This document shows positions 44,227-52,631 of a stretch of 64,000 bases of DNA, piece after piece (the stretch's first letter is position 1; each line of letters starts with the position of its first letter). The stretch is from NCBI RefSeq assembly GCF_030296775.1, contig NZ_AP027742.1, positions 2,046,001 through 2,110,000 of the forward strand, read 5' to 3'. Under the pieces are notes generated by a model. That model did no database searches. It worked only from the letters and a program-made list of their open reading frames with translations, and was not told the origin of the DNA. Both the position numbers and the translations under genes were made by a program. The stretch comes from Claveliimonas bilis (GTDB lineage Bacteria > Bacillota > Clostridia > Lachnospirales > Lachnospiraceae).

Positions 44227-45108
44227 CTAATAGTGAACCCATTTTTTGGATGCTGTGAACTGTATGGTTGACAGGAACACCGTCAGAATGATCATGACGA
44301 TAGCCACCGCTGTAGCCTGTCCCATATTAAATTCCTCAAATCCAAGCTGATAGTACATATACAGCAGCGTCCTTGTGCTTCCCGACGGGCCGCCCTGGGT
44401 CAGGATCTGTATCTGATCATAGGCCTGCAGGGAACTGACCATTGTAATGATCACCAGGAAAAATGTGGTGGGGGAGATACACGGCAGCGTCACATCCCGG
44501 AATCTCTGCCAGCTCTTCGCCCCGTCAAGGCCGCTTGCCTCGTACAGCTCTCCCGGAACTTTCTCCAGAGCCGACAGGTAGAAGATCATAGCGTATCCCA
44601 GGCTCTTCCAGACAGTCACAATGATCACCGCCAGCATGGCTGTCTCGGAACTTTTTATCCACTGCAGTGCCGGAAGATGCAGAAATTCCAGCACTGCGTT
44701 TGCAATTCCGGTGTCCGGATCATAGATCCAGGTCCACACAATGGAAATTGCCACTGTAGGCGTGATCCACGGGGAAAACAGAATGAACTTCACGATCCCG
44801 CTTCCTTTGAACGCCTTCTGCATCAGCAGCGCCAGGAGCAGTCCCAGTACGATGGTGGGAACCAGGGTTCCCACAGTAAATACAAGTGTATTCCACAGTG
44901 CATCGTAGAAACGGTCGTCCTTAAAAAGCGCTATAAAGTTGTCAAGAAATACAAAATTGTATGTTGGCGACATGTAATCCCAGTCTGTAAAACTGATGTA
45001 GACTGACCGAAGTATCGGGTAAATCCAGAACACGATCAGCGGGATCAGTGCAGGCAGGACAAACAGCCACACACTTCCCACCTTTCGGAAATTAATCCTT
45101 TTTTTCAT
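44227..45108 (-). CDS. Carbohydrate ABC transporter permease (MalF/UgpA-type)
   Basis: A 293-aa permease, six helices, with VLPALIPLIVFWIYPILRSVYISFTDWD at the N-terminus and the EAA loop EASGLDGAKSWQRFRDVTLPCI (about 197-218). It overlaps the end of the MATE gene by 17 bp. Together with the next permease, the binding protein and the MsmX-like ATPase it makes a complete importer. Confidence 0.88.
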   Translation of the reverse strand: MKKRINFRKVGSVWLFVLPALIPLIVFWIYPILRSVYISFTDWDYMSPTYNFVFLDNFIALFKDDRFYDALWNTLVFTVGTLVPTIVLGLLLALLMQKAFKGSGIVKFILFSPWITPTVAISIVWTWIYDPDTGIANAVLEFLHLPALQWIKSSETAMLAVIIVTVWKSLGYAMIFYLSALEKVPGELYEASGLDGAKSWQRFRDVTLPCISPTTFFLVIITMVSSLQAYDQIQILTQGGPSGSTRTLLYMYYQLGFEEFNMGQATAVAIVMIILTVFLSTIQFTASKKWVHY

Positions 45109-46384
45109 AACTCATTTCCTTTCTGTTTATAATTCCATAGATCACAAGCATTGTAACCGCCGTTGCGGGCAGTGAGATCCATATGCCGGACATCCCCACA
45201 GCCACCGGAAGCAGAAACAGATACGCCGGCGAGACGATCAGACTTTCTGCAAACGTGAGGATCACGGCCAGCTTCGTCTTCAGCACTGCATTCAGATAGG
45301 ACAGATTGAATTTGACAAAGCCTGTCACAAGAAAGGCAAGTGCGCTGATCCGCATGCCGGTTTCAAAAAATACAACCGCCTCATCCGAAAGCCCGAACCA
45401 CCGGGCCAGGTGCGGCGTACAGATAAACACTGCTGCCATGGTGATGACTCCCAGCACACCGGCTCCGGCTCTTGCTGTCTTTCTGACCTGTGCCAGCTCC
45501 GCAGGCTTTCCTGCTCCGTTGTAGTAGCTGAGCAGCGGCTGCACGCCGTCTCCTATGCCGGTGAGAAGGTACTGTACCGGAAACACAATATAGGAGATCA
45601 CTGCATAGCAGGCTACCGCCGCGTTTCCACCGTACCGCAGGCACTGCCAGTTGGTGAAGATCAGAGCCACCGTGGGAGCCAGGGATACGCCGAAAGCCGT
45701 GACGCCGCTGCGGCAGATCCCTGCGGCCAGCTTTCCCTCCAGAGCCGGACGGGCTTTCTCTTTGTAAGCCTTAAGAAGAACCGCCACGCTGATGACGAGG
45801 ACCACAAGCTGGGCTGTCACCGTGCCCCAGGCCGCACCCCGTATCCCCATTCCCATTGGAAACATCAGATAATAGTTGACTCCGATATTGACCGCAAATC
45901 CGGTCACCATGCTGATCATGGCCGCGAAGGACAGGTTCATGTTCCGCAGGATGGGAGTGATACCGGTACCGCATACCTGGAGCACGCCTCCCGCGATAAT
46001 GATGCCTGTGTACTTCTGTGCCTCTTCCAGCACCTCACCTTCCGCCCCTAAGATCTGAAGAAGAGGATCTCTCACAAGAAAGAGGAAAAGTGACAGGAGA
46101 ATACCAGCCAGGACAAGAAGGGTCGCTGTGGTATTGAACATTCTCCTGCAGCCTTCCCGGTCCCCTTTCCCCATCATATTGGAATAGAGGACGCTTCCGC
46201 CTGTTCCGATCCCGACTCCCAGCGCAGTGATCACTGCCGGTATCGGCCAGGCGATATTGATCGCCGCAAGTCCGATGTCCCCCGCCGCTTTTCCCACAAA
46301 CAGTCCGTCCACCACACTGTACATGCCTGACATCGTGAATGCGATCATGGTCGGGAGCGCCTGTTTTAAAATTCGTCTGAACAT
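45092..46384 (-). CDS. MATE-family efflux transporter
   Basis: A 430-aa multidrug and toxic compound extrusion protein with about 12 helices. The ATG at 46384 starts MFRRILKQALPTMIAFTMSG, the usual N-terminus; an in-frame extension to 46528 has no ribosome site. LFVGKAAGDIGLAAINIAWPI and GTGGSVLYSNMMGKGD are family marks. It is the first gene of the operon with the ABC importer and catabolic genes, an odd combination that may export a by-product or toxic analogue. The true substrate is unknown. Confidence 0.82.
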   Translation of the reverse strand: MFRRILKQALPTMIAFTMSGMYSVVDGLFVGKAAGDIGLAAINIAWPIPAVITALGVGIGTGGSVLYSNMMGKGDREGCRRMFNTTATLLVLAGILLSLFLFLVRDPLLQILGAEGEVLEEAQKYTGIIIAGGVLQVCGTGITPILRNMNLSFAAMISMVTGFAVNIGVNYYLMFPMGMGIRGAAWGTVTAQLVVLVISVAVLLKAYKEKARPALEGKLAAGICRSGVTAFGVSLAPTVALIFTNWQCLRYGGNAAVACYAVISYIVFPVQYLLTGIGDGVQPLLSYYNGAGKPAELAQVRKTARAGAGVLGVITMAAVFICTPHLARWFGLSDEAVVFFETGMRISALAFLVTGFVKFNLSYLNAVLKTKLAVILTFAESLIVSPAYLFLLPVAVGMSGIWISLPATAVTMLVIYGIINRKEMSYEKKD

Positions 46385-46504
46385 GGATTTCTTATTCCTT
46401 TCTCCTGCGTCCTTTCGGACACAACCCGGATTATAAACAATGATTTTTAAAAAATCTTCAAAGAAATGTAAAGTCTGCGTTAAGTCATTTTCTGCGGGAG
46501 AGCA

Positions 46505-46550
46505 TAAAAAAAGGACCTCCCGGAGCAACGCTCCGAAAAATCCTTTTCCC
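46505..46550 (-). terminator. Terminator of the RpiR-type regulator gene
   Basis: AAAAGGA (46509-46515) with TCCTTTT (46541-46547), inner CGGAG (46521-46525) with CTCCG (46531-46535), and a run of seven T following on the minus strand. It separates the regulator from the MATE-led operon. Confidence 0.75.
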
Positions 46551-46554
46551 CATT

Positions 46555-47415
46555 TTATTCTTCTTTATGATGCATATCCTGCTCGAACTCCTTCGTGGAC
46601 TGTATCAGCATCCTGTCAAACCGTTCCGGATCGCTGAGCATGATCGCCCCGCACAGGGCGTCCACAAAAGCCATCTGAGAGATCCTGGATGAGATCCATC
46701 TGCTGATCTCCGAAAAATGGATCGTGGGCGTAATGAAAATGTAATCCGCGATCCGTGCCAGCTCTGACGTCTGGCCGCCTGTCACAGCCACCGTCACTGC
46801 CCCCGCCTGCTTAGCCGCCGCCAGGGAATCTATGACAGCCTGGGTTTCTCCGGATATGGAGAAACCGATGGCCACGTCCTTTTTCCCCAGATGCCCGGCG
46901 CTGACTTTCTGAAAGAACAGATCCGAGTAATTCCGGCTGGTAAGTCCCAGATGAAGCATCCGCCCCGAAAGTTCAGCCGCCGCGTTGGCCGAGTTGTCTG
47001 TCCCGTATACATCGATGATCTTGGCCTTTTTAATGACTCTGACCACCTCTTCCATCTGTCTGAGATCCAGATGTTTTGCCATATCGGATATCATGGTCAG
47101 ATCATCCCGTATAATCTGAAAGACTGCCTCGTACTTCTTATTTTCACGCTTCTGCCCGGTCTGCTCACCGGACAGTTCCTGCTGCCCCTTCTCCTGCCAC
47201 ACAGTCTTCTGAAAGGCCGACCAGCTTTCATACCCTGCTGCCTGCAGCATGCGGATAATGGTGGCCTGCCCCACGCCGGCCCTCTCTGCCAGTTCCCGCA
47301 CAGTTATGTTCCCGGCCGCCTCCGGATTTTCCAGAAGCAGATCTGCCGCTTTTTTCTGGTTCCGGCTCAGCATGGCATAGCAGAGCCTCAGTTCAGTCTC
47401 CCACATATCTGTCAC
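46555..47415 (-). CDS. RpiR-family transcriptional regulator
   Basis: A 286-aa regulator with an N-terminal HTH_6 domain (about 1-77; GNITVRELAERAGVGQATIIRMLQAAGYESWSAFQ) and a C-terminal SIS sugar-phosphate-binding domain (about 125-260; IDVYGTDNSANAAAELSGRMLHLG, FSISGETQAVIDSLAAAKQAGAVTVAVT). RpiR proteins sense phosphosugars. It is located upstream of the ABC/HAD/PHP operon on the same strand and very likely controls it, so the operon substrate or its product is probably a sugar phosphate or phospho-diester. Confidence 0.86.
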   Translation of the reverse strand: MTDMWETELRLCYAMLSRNQKKAADLLLENPEAAGNITVRELAERAGVGQATIIRMLQAAGYESWSAFQKTVWQEKGQQELSGEQTGQKRENKKYEAVFQIIRDDLTMISDMAKHLDLRQMEEVVRVIKKAKIIDVYGTDNSANAAAELSGRMLHLGLTSRNYSDLFFQKVSAGHLGKKDVAIGFSISGETQAVIDSLAAAKQAGAVTVAVTGGQTSELARIADYIFITPTIHFSEISRWISSRISQMAFVDALCGAIMLSDPERFDRMLIQSTKEFEQDMHHKEE

Positions 47416-47510
47416 TCCCTTGTCCGGAACATTGCTCCGTTTTTTTGACTTTTTTCAATGTCTTAATTTTAGCATTGTCGGCCGGACAAGGGTGTAGAAA
47501 ATTTACAATT

Positions 47511-47879
47511 TTACAAAGATTTAACCTCACATTCGTGTTCTGTGTGCAGCAGCATATGTGCTTTATGTGACATAGGCTGCCCCATATACTCGTCATAGAG
47601 CTTCAGAATATCCGGGTTCTCGTGTGAGAAGCGCACCTTGTAATCCCGGTCCAGGCGATAGAGCTGCTTCCCTCTTTCAAATGCCAGCTCCTGTCCGTCG
47701 TGGATCGGCTGTCCGCCGCCGCCCACGCAGCCGCCGGGACATGCCATGACTTCCACAAAGTCATACTGCACTTCCCCTTTTTCCATTCTGTCAAGAAGGG
47801 TTCTGGTATTTCCAAGGCCGCTGACTACTGCCGTGCGTACTTTGATCCCATTGATGGTAACCTGGTTCCGCTTTACGGC
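47511..47879 (-). pseudogene. Remnant of an [FeFe]-hydrogenase (C-terminal 120 residues)
   Basis: Only the end of an iron-only hydrogenase large subunit is left. The minus-strand frame reads NQVTINGIKVRTAVVSGLGN from about 47879 on, then EVMACPGGCVGGGGQPIHDG with the two H-cluster cysteines, and the small-subunit-like end NPDILKLYDEYMGQPMSHKA. A full enzyme is about 450-580 aa. The upstream frame breaks at a TAA near 47893 and the preceding sequence belongs to another small gene. It ends in ECEVKSL. This is a decayed copy, not a working hydrogenase. Confidence 0.85.
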
Positions 47880-48204
47880 AGTGACAGGATCTTATTCGCG
47901 GACATCCAGTACAGAAGCCCTCGTCATCATCCGTTGGCTCTTCATCTTCCATCATCTCTTCAAGAGGACAGTCTTCTTTATCATCGCAGTATTCACAGTT
48001 CCCGTCACACCCTTGGATCCCTTCCAGCATCGCAAGAATAGATAACGTCTCTTCTGCTATCTGATCAAACTTTTCGGCAGACATTACGATCAGATCGCCT
48101 TTAGCACGTTCTATCTTCAGAATACCATCCTCATCGATGTTATTTAAGACATTTGCTATTGTCGTAAAATTCTTTAGAAATTTCTTTTCAGTTGTTGTAA
48201 TCAT
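47791..48204 (-). CDS. Small acidic Cys-rich protein running into the hydrogenase remnant
   Basis: A 137-codon frame. The first about 95 residues look like a genuine small protein: a helical N-terminus (KKFLKNFTTIANVLNNIDED), a lysine-rich strand, then an acidic Cys-rich segment (CDGNCEYCDDKEDCPLEEMMEDEE). The last 40 residues (after GFCTGCP) are an out-of-frame reading of the hydrogenase remnant, so the original C-terminus was lost in a deletion or recombination. AGGAGAATT precedes the ATG at 48204. Similar small proteins of unknown function occur with mobile genes; I do not recognise a family. Confidence 0.5.
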   Translation of the reverse strand: MITTTEKKFLKNFTTIANVLNNIDEDGILKIERAKGDLIVMSAEKFDQIAEETLSILAMLEGIQGCDGNCEYCDDKEDCPLEEMMEDEEPTDDDEGFCTGCPRIRSCHCRKAEPGYHQWDQSTHGSSQRPWKYQNPS

Positions 48205-48270
48205 ACAATTCTCCTTTCGGCAGATAATATCTGTTTCATATGAATATGGTAGATGACTACCTGGAACGAG

Positions 48271-48294
48271 AAAAAGACGCCCGAAGGCGCCTTT
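48271..48294 (-). terminator. Terminator of the DUF5688 gene
   Basis: Minus strand AAAGGCGCC-TTCG-GGCGTCTTTTT, a stable tetraloop hairpin with T tract, just past the stop at 48300. Confidence 0.75.
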
Positions 48295-48299
48295 CCCTG

Positions 48300-49154
48300 T
48301 TATGCAACTTTTTTTAATTTTCCATTTTCGATGGTATATACAGAGTCTGATAAATACTCTTCTGGTGAAACTTCTGTCATGTTAACATCCTTAACCATGG
48401 CTTTACATATTTCGGGCGACACTTTATCTTTAAAATATGGGGGCAGAATTAAAAGTTCAAAAACGGAAGCTGGTAAAATCAAAAAACCATCTGGGAATAA
48501 CTTATTTAGCTTTTTCTGTATTTTTGGAGAAAAAATTGCTCCGGCAGTATGAAAATTCCCATGAGAAAATAAGACAAGAAACATTCTTTCTGACGAACCA
48601 TCAATATTCTTCTCAAAATAATTTTCATCCAGATTTCTCATTGCCAAATCAAAGGGTGAATGTAATCCCACGTTGTTAAGCTCTTCTGAAGCATATGCCG
48701 CCTCAAATACCTGCTCTTCTGTCACATTCCATAATTTTAGAATAGTCTTAGTCACTTTAAAGCTCATACTATCATTCAGTACAACAACTGGATAAAAAAT
48801 GAGGTCTTCCTCTCGCCGTATGATGATATGATGAGACTTCAGCATTTCTTCATATGACTCATTCATAACACCGATAGTAAGCTTATCTTTTATTTCATTA
48901 AATGACGTAGGAAGATGAATTTCATCAAGCGGACATGCTCCACGGATTTTTCCGATCATAGTCAGAATTTCATTTATTACCTTATCACAATCTGTTTCGT
49001 AACTGTTCGGATAATAGATTGCAGATGCATTTTCTCGAAAGGTAACTGAAATTCCAGTACACTCTCCTCCATTCTTCGCTGCCGTGACTATCTCCGCCTT
49101 AAGGTTCGGATAGTTTCTTTTAAGATACTGTACTACCTCGTTTAAATTGATCAT
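48300..49154 (-). CDS. DUF5688-type protein
   Basis: A 284-aa soluble protein. The N-terminal NGGECTGISVTFRENASAIYYPN (about 29-51), the central VVVLNDSMSFKVTKTILKLWNVTEE and the C-terminal ILPASVFELLILP stretch (about 228-240) match DUF5688 as I remember it, a family frequent in Lachnospiraceae and often beside tRNA genes or in mobile islands. The function is unknown. It follows tRNA-Leu and its terminator on the same strand with GGAGGAAG before the ATG. No catalytic motif is recognised. Confidence 0.7.
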   Translation of the reverse strand: MINLNEVVQYLKRNYPNLKAEIVTAAKNGGECTGISVTFRENASAIYYPNSYETDCDKVINEILTMIGKIRGACPLDEIHLPTSFNEIKDKLTIGVMNESYEEMLKSHHIIIRREEDLIFYPVVVLNDSMSFKVTKTILKLWNVTEEQVFEAAYASEELNNVGLHSPFDLAMRNLDENYFEKNIDGSSERMFLVLFSHGNFHTAGAIFSPKIQKKLNKLFPDGFLILPASVFELLILPPYFKDKVSPEICKAMVKDVNMTEVSPEEYLSDSVYTIENGKLKKVA

Positions 49155-49492
49155 CGTTACTTCCTCCTCTTATTATTTATTACAAAAGAAATTGGGAAAA
49201 TACAGTAAATGAAATTGAATATAAATACGAAAAACACTGTAATTCAATGTTAGAATTGATAGCAACAAAAAAAAGACACCCAAAGGCATCTTTTTTTCAC
49301 CCTATAATCCTTTATTATACATAATCAGTCATATATGCTTTCCTCCTCTTTATTATTTTACATGGTGAGTATGCACAATAAGGTTATAAAAGGACTTTAA
49401 AAAAAAATAAACATCCCCCATTATTACGGCGATGTCATATACGCAAATACAGTTATGTCACTTTTTGGTTACCTGAATGGTTACTTTTTGTT
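49155..49492. other. Gene-free stretch with a short hairpin
   Basis: An AT-rich 338-bp stretch without a credible gene. At 49267-49297 AAAAAAAGACACC / GGCATCTTTTTTT forms an imperfect terminator-like hairpin with the same CAAA/CGAA-loop style as the one at 48271-48294. The leader of the DUF5688 gene must start here. Nothing else stands out. Confidence 0.6.
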
Positions 49493-49528
49493 ATGAATAA
49501 AAAAAATCCCTTGATTTCAAGGGATTTT
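49493..49528 (-). terminator. Terminator of tRNA-Leu
   Basis: AAAATCCCTTG (49503-49513) pairs with CAAGGGATTTT (49518-49528), and eight T follow on the minus strand. Confidence 0.85.
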
Positions 49529-49533
49529 CCAAC

Positions 49534-49618
49534 TGCGGAAGATGGGACTTGAACCCACACGATCGCATTGATCACAAGATCCTTAGTCTTGCTCGTCTGC
49601 CAGTTCCGACACTTCCGC
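49534..49618 (-). tRNA. tRNA-Leu (anticodon AAG)
   Basis: An 85-nt class II tRNA. The acceptor stem is GCGGAAG / CTTCCGC, the T loop GGTTCAAGT is present, and the anticodon stem CAAGA / TCTTG encloses the seven-base loop CTAAGGA, giving anticodon AAG (read as inosine at position 34). A long variable arm supports Leu. CCA is not encoded. It lies between the rplT terminator and its own terminator. Confidence 0.88.
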
Positions 49619-49726
49619 ATGACATCTGCTGTCCGAAAATTATAATACTACATCACTCTTCGAATGTCAACAGTTTTTATTAAATTTTTTATATTTCATA
49701 TAATATATATATTTTCAGAAATCCTT

Positions 49727-49754
49727 TGAAAATTTCCGCCCTGTCAGGCGGAAA
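49727..49754 (-). terminator. Terminator of the infC-rpmI-rplT operon
   Basis: TTTCCGCC (49733-49740) pairs with GGCGGAAA (49747-49754); TTTTC follows on the minus strand. It lies 30 bp after the rplT stop. Confidence 0.8.
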
Positions 49755-49783
49755 CCTTCAGGAACTTCCTTTCTTGCCTCTTA

Positions 49784-50140
49784 TTAAGCAATACTCTTCT
49801 TTGCAAGCTCTGCCAGTGCTGTAAATCCTTCTTTATCATTTACAGCCATCTCTGCCAGCATCTTTCTGTTCATATCTACGTTTGCAACCTTTAATCCGTG
49901 CATAAATTTACTGTAGGAAAGTCCGTTCATTCTTGCAGCAGCGTTGATACGTGCGATCCAGAGCTGACGCATCTGGCGTTTACGCTGTTTTCTTCCTGCG
50001 TATGCGGAAGTCAGCGCTCTCATAACAGACTGTTTTGCAACTCTGTACTGTTTGGAACGTGCTCCTCTGTATCCTTTCGCCAGCTTTAAAGTTCTATTGT
50101 GTTTCTTCTTAGCGTTCATTCCGCCTTTAATTCTTGCCAT
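49784..50140 (-). CDS. rplT: Ribosomal protein L20
   Basis: 118-aa large-subunit protein L20 ([20 protein letters not shown]...). Besides its assembly role, L20 represses its own operon in Firmicutes by binding the leader. Full length, strong GGAGG, last gene of infC-rpmI-rplT with a 31-bp gap after rpmI. The highly basic N-terminal extension and the conserved [13 protein letters not shown]-terminal part are intact. Confidence 0.97.
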   Translation of the reverse strand: MARIKGGMNAKKKHNRTLKLAKGYRGARSKQYRVAKQSVMRALTSAYAGRKQRKRQMRQLWIARINAAARMNGLSYSKFMHGLKVANVDMNRKMLAEMAVNDKEGFTALAELAKKSIA

Positions 50141-50171
50141 GTCTTATTCCTCCTTCAATCTTTCGCCAATC

Positions 50172-50369
50172 TTACAGATATGGTAATACTTTCTTCATAT
50201 TCTTTACATTTGTTGCGTCTGTAATTGTAGCCTGTCTAAGATTTCTTTTTCTCTTTGTAGACTTCTTGGTTAAGATATGGCTCTTATAAGCTTTGTTTCT
50301 TTTCAGCTTTCCTGTACCTGTTTTTTTGAAGCGCTTTGCAGCCGCTCTATTTGTTTTAATTTTTGGCAT
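50172..50369 (-). CDS. rpmI: Ribosomal protein L35
   Basis: 65-aa ribosomal protein L35 ([20 protein letters not shown]...), very basic, complete, with AAGGAGG before the ATG. It lies between infC and rplT with a 32-bp gap on each side, the standard Firmicutes order. Confidence 0.97.
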   Translation of the reverse strand: MPKIKTNRAAAKRFKKTGTGKLKRNKAYKSHILTKKSTKRKRNLRQATITDATNVKNMKKVLPYL

Positions 50370-50401
50370 GATATTTTCCTCCTTAAGATAATTAAATATT
50401 T

Positions 50402-50908
50402 TTAACGTTTTTCAGTTAAAACCATGCTCATGTTTCTTCCTTCCAGTTTCGCCGGCTTTTCCACCACCGCTGTATCTGCAAGCAGTTCTGCAAAATCATC
50501 CAGAATATGCTTGCTCTGCTGTACGTGAGCCATTTCTCTTCCCCGGAAACGCAGAGTAACTTTGACCTTGTTGCCTTTACTGATAAATTTTCTGGCATTG
50601 TTGACTTTTGTATTCAAGTCATTTGTGTCAATGTTCGGTGAAAGACGCACTTCCTTCACTTCAACCGTTTTCTGTTTTTTCTTGGCTTCTTTTTCTTTTC
50701 TTGCCAGCTCATATTTGTACTTACCGTAGTCAATGATCTTACATACCGGCGGCTGAGCCTTAGGAGCAATTTTTACCAGATCAAGTTCCGCCTGTTCTGC
50801 CAGCTTCATTGCTTCTCTTGCCGACATGATACCCAGCTGTTCTCCATCTTCGCTGATCACACGTACTTCTCTGTCTCTGATCTGTTCATTAATCATTAAA
50901 TCGCTAAT
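50402..50908 (-). CDS. infC: Translation initiation factor IF-3 (AUU start)
   Basis: 168-aa IF-3. The frame extends upstream of the ATG at 50896 to an ATT at 50908-50906, giving [18 protein letters not shown], the known N-terminus of clostridial IF-3. GGAGGTG (50922-50916) is 7 nt before the ATT but 19 nt before the ATG, which decides the start. A rare AUU start allows IF-3 to repress its own translation, as in other bacteria. The N-terminal domain ([13 protein letters not shown]...[21 protein letters not shown]) and C-terminal domain ([17 protein letters not shown]) are complete. First gene of the operon, behind an attenuator. Confidence 0.93.
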   Translation of the reverse strand: MSDLMINEQIRDREVRVISEDGEQLGIMSAREAMKLAEQAELDLVKIAPKAQPPVCKIIDYGKYKYELARKEKEAKKKQKTVEVKEVRLSPNIDTNDLNTKVNNARKFISKGNKVKVTLRFRGREMAHVQQSKHILDDFAELLADTAVVEKPAKLEGRNMSMVLTEKR

Positions 50909-50928
50909 TGTAGTGCACCTCCATCATA

Positions 50929-51060
50929 AAATAAAAAATAAGTGAATAGCTCAGACTACCCACTTATATCACATAACATGCTCACTCATGTAAGACTGTC
51001 AATATCAAACCGATAGTCACCCGATCGTGCTATGGTGAGAGTGGATACTCTGCTTTGTTT
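50929..51060 (-). promoter_or_regulatory. L20-type attenuator leader of infC-rpmI-rplT
   Basis: The leader folds: AGAGT/ACTCT hairpin near 51032-51046, a region around GATCGGGTGACTATCGG, a CATGAGTGAGCATG stem, and finally a terminator hairpin ATAAGTG / CACTTAT (50938-50967) followed by TTTTTTATTTT on the minus strand. This is the arrangement of the L20 leader of low-GC Gram-positives, in which L20 binding favours termination before infC. The exact L20-binding site was not modelled. Confidence 0.75.
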
Positions 51061-51140
51061 TTTGCTTTACGCATTGTCAATATTATCACATTTCTTTTTT
51101 CATGTCAACACTTTTTTCTACCTGAAATATCGGGTTTTAC

Positions 51141-51169
51141 TTGCTAAATACTATCTTATTCATTATAAT
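51141..51169 (+). promoter_or_regulatory. Sigma-A-type promoter of the NSS symporter
   Basis: TTGCTA (51141-51146) and TATAAT (51164-51169), 17-bp spacer. Transcription would start near 51176, leaving a leader of about 67 nt that holds a short ORF. Confidence 0.75.
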
Positions 51170-51204
51170 ATAACCTGCACACATTTGAAAGGAAAAACAA
51201 AAAA

Positions 51205-51246
51205 ATGAGAAAAACAATATCTTATGAGGAGGTTTTTTACAAATGA
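51205..51246 (+). CDS. Possible 13-residue leader peptide coupled to the symporter
   Basis: ATG at 51205 opens MRKTISYEEVFYK with a TGA at 51244-51246 that overlaps the symporter ATG (51243) as ATGA. GAAAGGA lies 11 nt upstream. The symporter ribosome site GAGGAGG is inside this ORF, so ribosomes translating it would cover the site. The arrangement would couple translation; it is also possible that it arises by chance. Confidence 0.35.
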   Translation: MRKTISYEEVFYK

Positions 51247-52598
51247 ATAACAGAAGCAGTTTTTCCGGCAAGCTGGGATTTGTACTGGCTGCTGCCGGCT
51301 CAGCAGTCGGTCTGGGAAATATATGGCGTTTCCCCTATCTGGCTGCACAGTATGGAGGAGGGACTTTTCTCCTTGTCTACCTTATTATAGCAGTTACCTT
51401 TGGTTTTTCACTGATGATCGCCGAAGTGGCAATCGGACGTAAAACCGGTTTGAGTGCGATCGGTGCTTTTAAAGCTCTGGACTCCCGTTTTGGATTCCTG
51501 GGACTTTTAGCTTCCCTTGTTCCAATTATTATCCTTCCGTATTATTCTGTGATCGGCGGATGGGTCATTAAATATTTTGCCGTATTTCTGACCGGAGGAG
51601 GCGCCGCTACTGCAGCCGATGATTACTTTACCGGTTTTGTAGGCAGTGTTTTCCAGCCTTTAGGATGGTTCCTGCTCTTCCTTGGCGCTACTGCAGTCAT
51701 TGTTCTGCTTGGTGTAGAAAAAGGAATTGAAAAAGTAAGTAAATTTATGATGCCGATTTTGGTAGTGCTTGCCATTGGTATTTCCATTTACTGTCTCACC
51801 TTAGACGGAGCTATGGATGGTCTGGCATACTACGTACAGCCTCACATGTCTGATTTCTCTGTCAAGACTGTACTTGCCGCTATGGGACAGCTTTTCTATT
51901 CCATGTCTCTTGCTATGGGTATCATGGTAACTTACGGTTCTTATATGCGTAAAGATACGAACCTTGAAAGTTCTGTACGCCAGATTGAAATATTTGATAC
52001 TGTGATTGCTTTCCTGGCAGGCCTTATGATCATTCCGGCCGTATTTGTTTTCTCCGGCGGAGATCCGAAAATCCTGCAGAGCGGTCCCAGCCTGATGTTT
52101 GTCATTCTGCCTAAGGTTTTTGAGAGCATGTCCTTCGGCGGAGTTGTAGGAGCTGCATTTTTCCTTCTTGTTATTTTTGCAGCCCTGACTTCTTCCATCT
52201 CTTTGATGGAAACAATTGTGTCCATTTTCCAGGATAAATTTCACTGGACCAGAAAAAGTTCCTGTATCTTTGTGACTGTAATGAGCATTGTACTTGGAGC
52301 GCCGTCCTCTCTTGGATTTGGCCCTCTCTCCTTTATCAGCTGGGCAAATATGACAATCCTTGACATTATGGATTTTGTCAGCAACAGTGTGCTTATGCCG
52401 ATCGTTGCCTTTTTCACCGCAATCTTTGCCGGTTTCATTATCAAGCCGAAGAGTATTTCAGATGAAGTGCGCTTAACGAATGGAAAATTTGCAGGGGAAA
52501 AATTGTTTACCGTGATGATCAAATGGATCACCCCTGTATTTTTGATATTGATCCTTGGAAGCTCTGTTGCCAATGCAATGGGATGGTTTAAACTTTAA
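51243..52598 (+). CDS. Sodium-dependent NSS-family transporter
   Basis: A 451-aa neurotransmitter:sodium symporter family protein. The N-terminal SSFSGKLGFVLAAAGSAVGLGNIWRFPYLAAQYGGGTFLLVYLI is the signature of the family, carrying the sodium- and substrate-site residues of helix 1 (AAAGSAVGLGNIWRFP). About 11 hydrophobic helices are seen, as in many bacterial members. It takes up amino acids (tryptophan, tyrosine or others in relatives). Neighbours give no substrate. It is driven by its own promoter and followed by a YbaK-type gene after 33 bp. Confidence 0.9.
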   Translation: MNNRSSFSGKLGFVLAAAGSAVGLGNIWRFPYLAAQYGGGTFLLVYLIIAVTFGFSLMIAEVAIGRKTGLSAIGAFKALDSRFGFLGLLASLVPIIILPYYSVIGGWVIKYFAVFLTGGGAATAADDYFTGFVGSVFQPLGWFLLFLGATAVIVLLGVEKGIEKVSKFMMPILVVLAIGISIYCLTLDGAMDGLAYYVQPHMSDFSVKTVLAAMGQLFYSMSLAMGIMVTYGSYMRKDTNLESSVRQIEIFDTVIAFLAGLMIIPAVFVFSGGDPKILQSGPSLMFVILPKVFESMSFGGVVGAAFFLLVIFAALTSSISLMETIVSIFQDKFHWTRKSSCIFVTVMSIVLGAPSSLGFGPLSFISWANMTILDIMDFVSNSVLMPIVAFFTAIFAGFIIKPKSISDEVRLTNGKFAGEKLFTVMIKWITPVFLILILGSSVANAMGWFKL

Positions 52599-52631
52599 TT
52601 CATCCATATCACGGAAAGGCGGTATGACCAC

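Noticed and set aside
45092-46528. Longer start of the MATE gene at 46528
   Set aside because: The extra 48 residues reach almost to the terminator of the RpiR gene, have no ribosome site and no resemblance to MATE N-termini.
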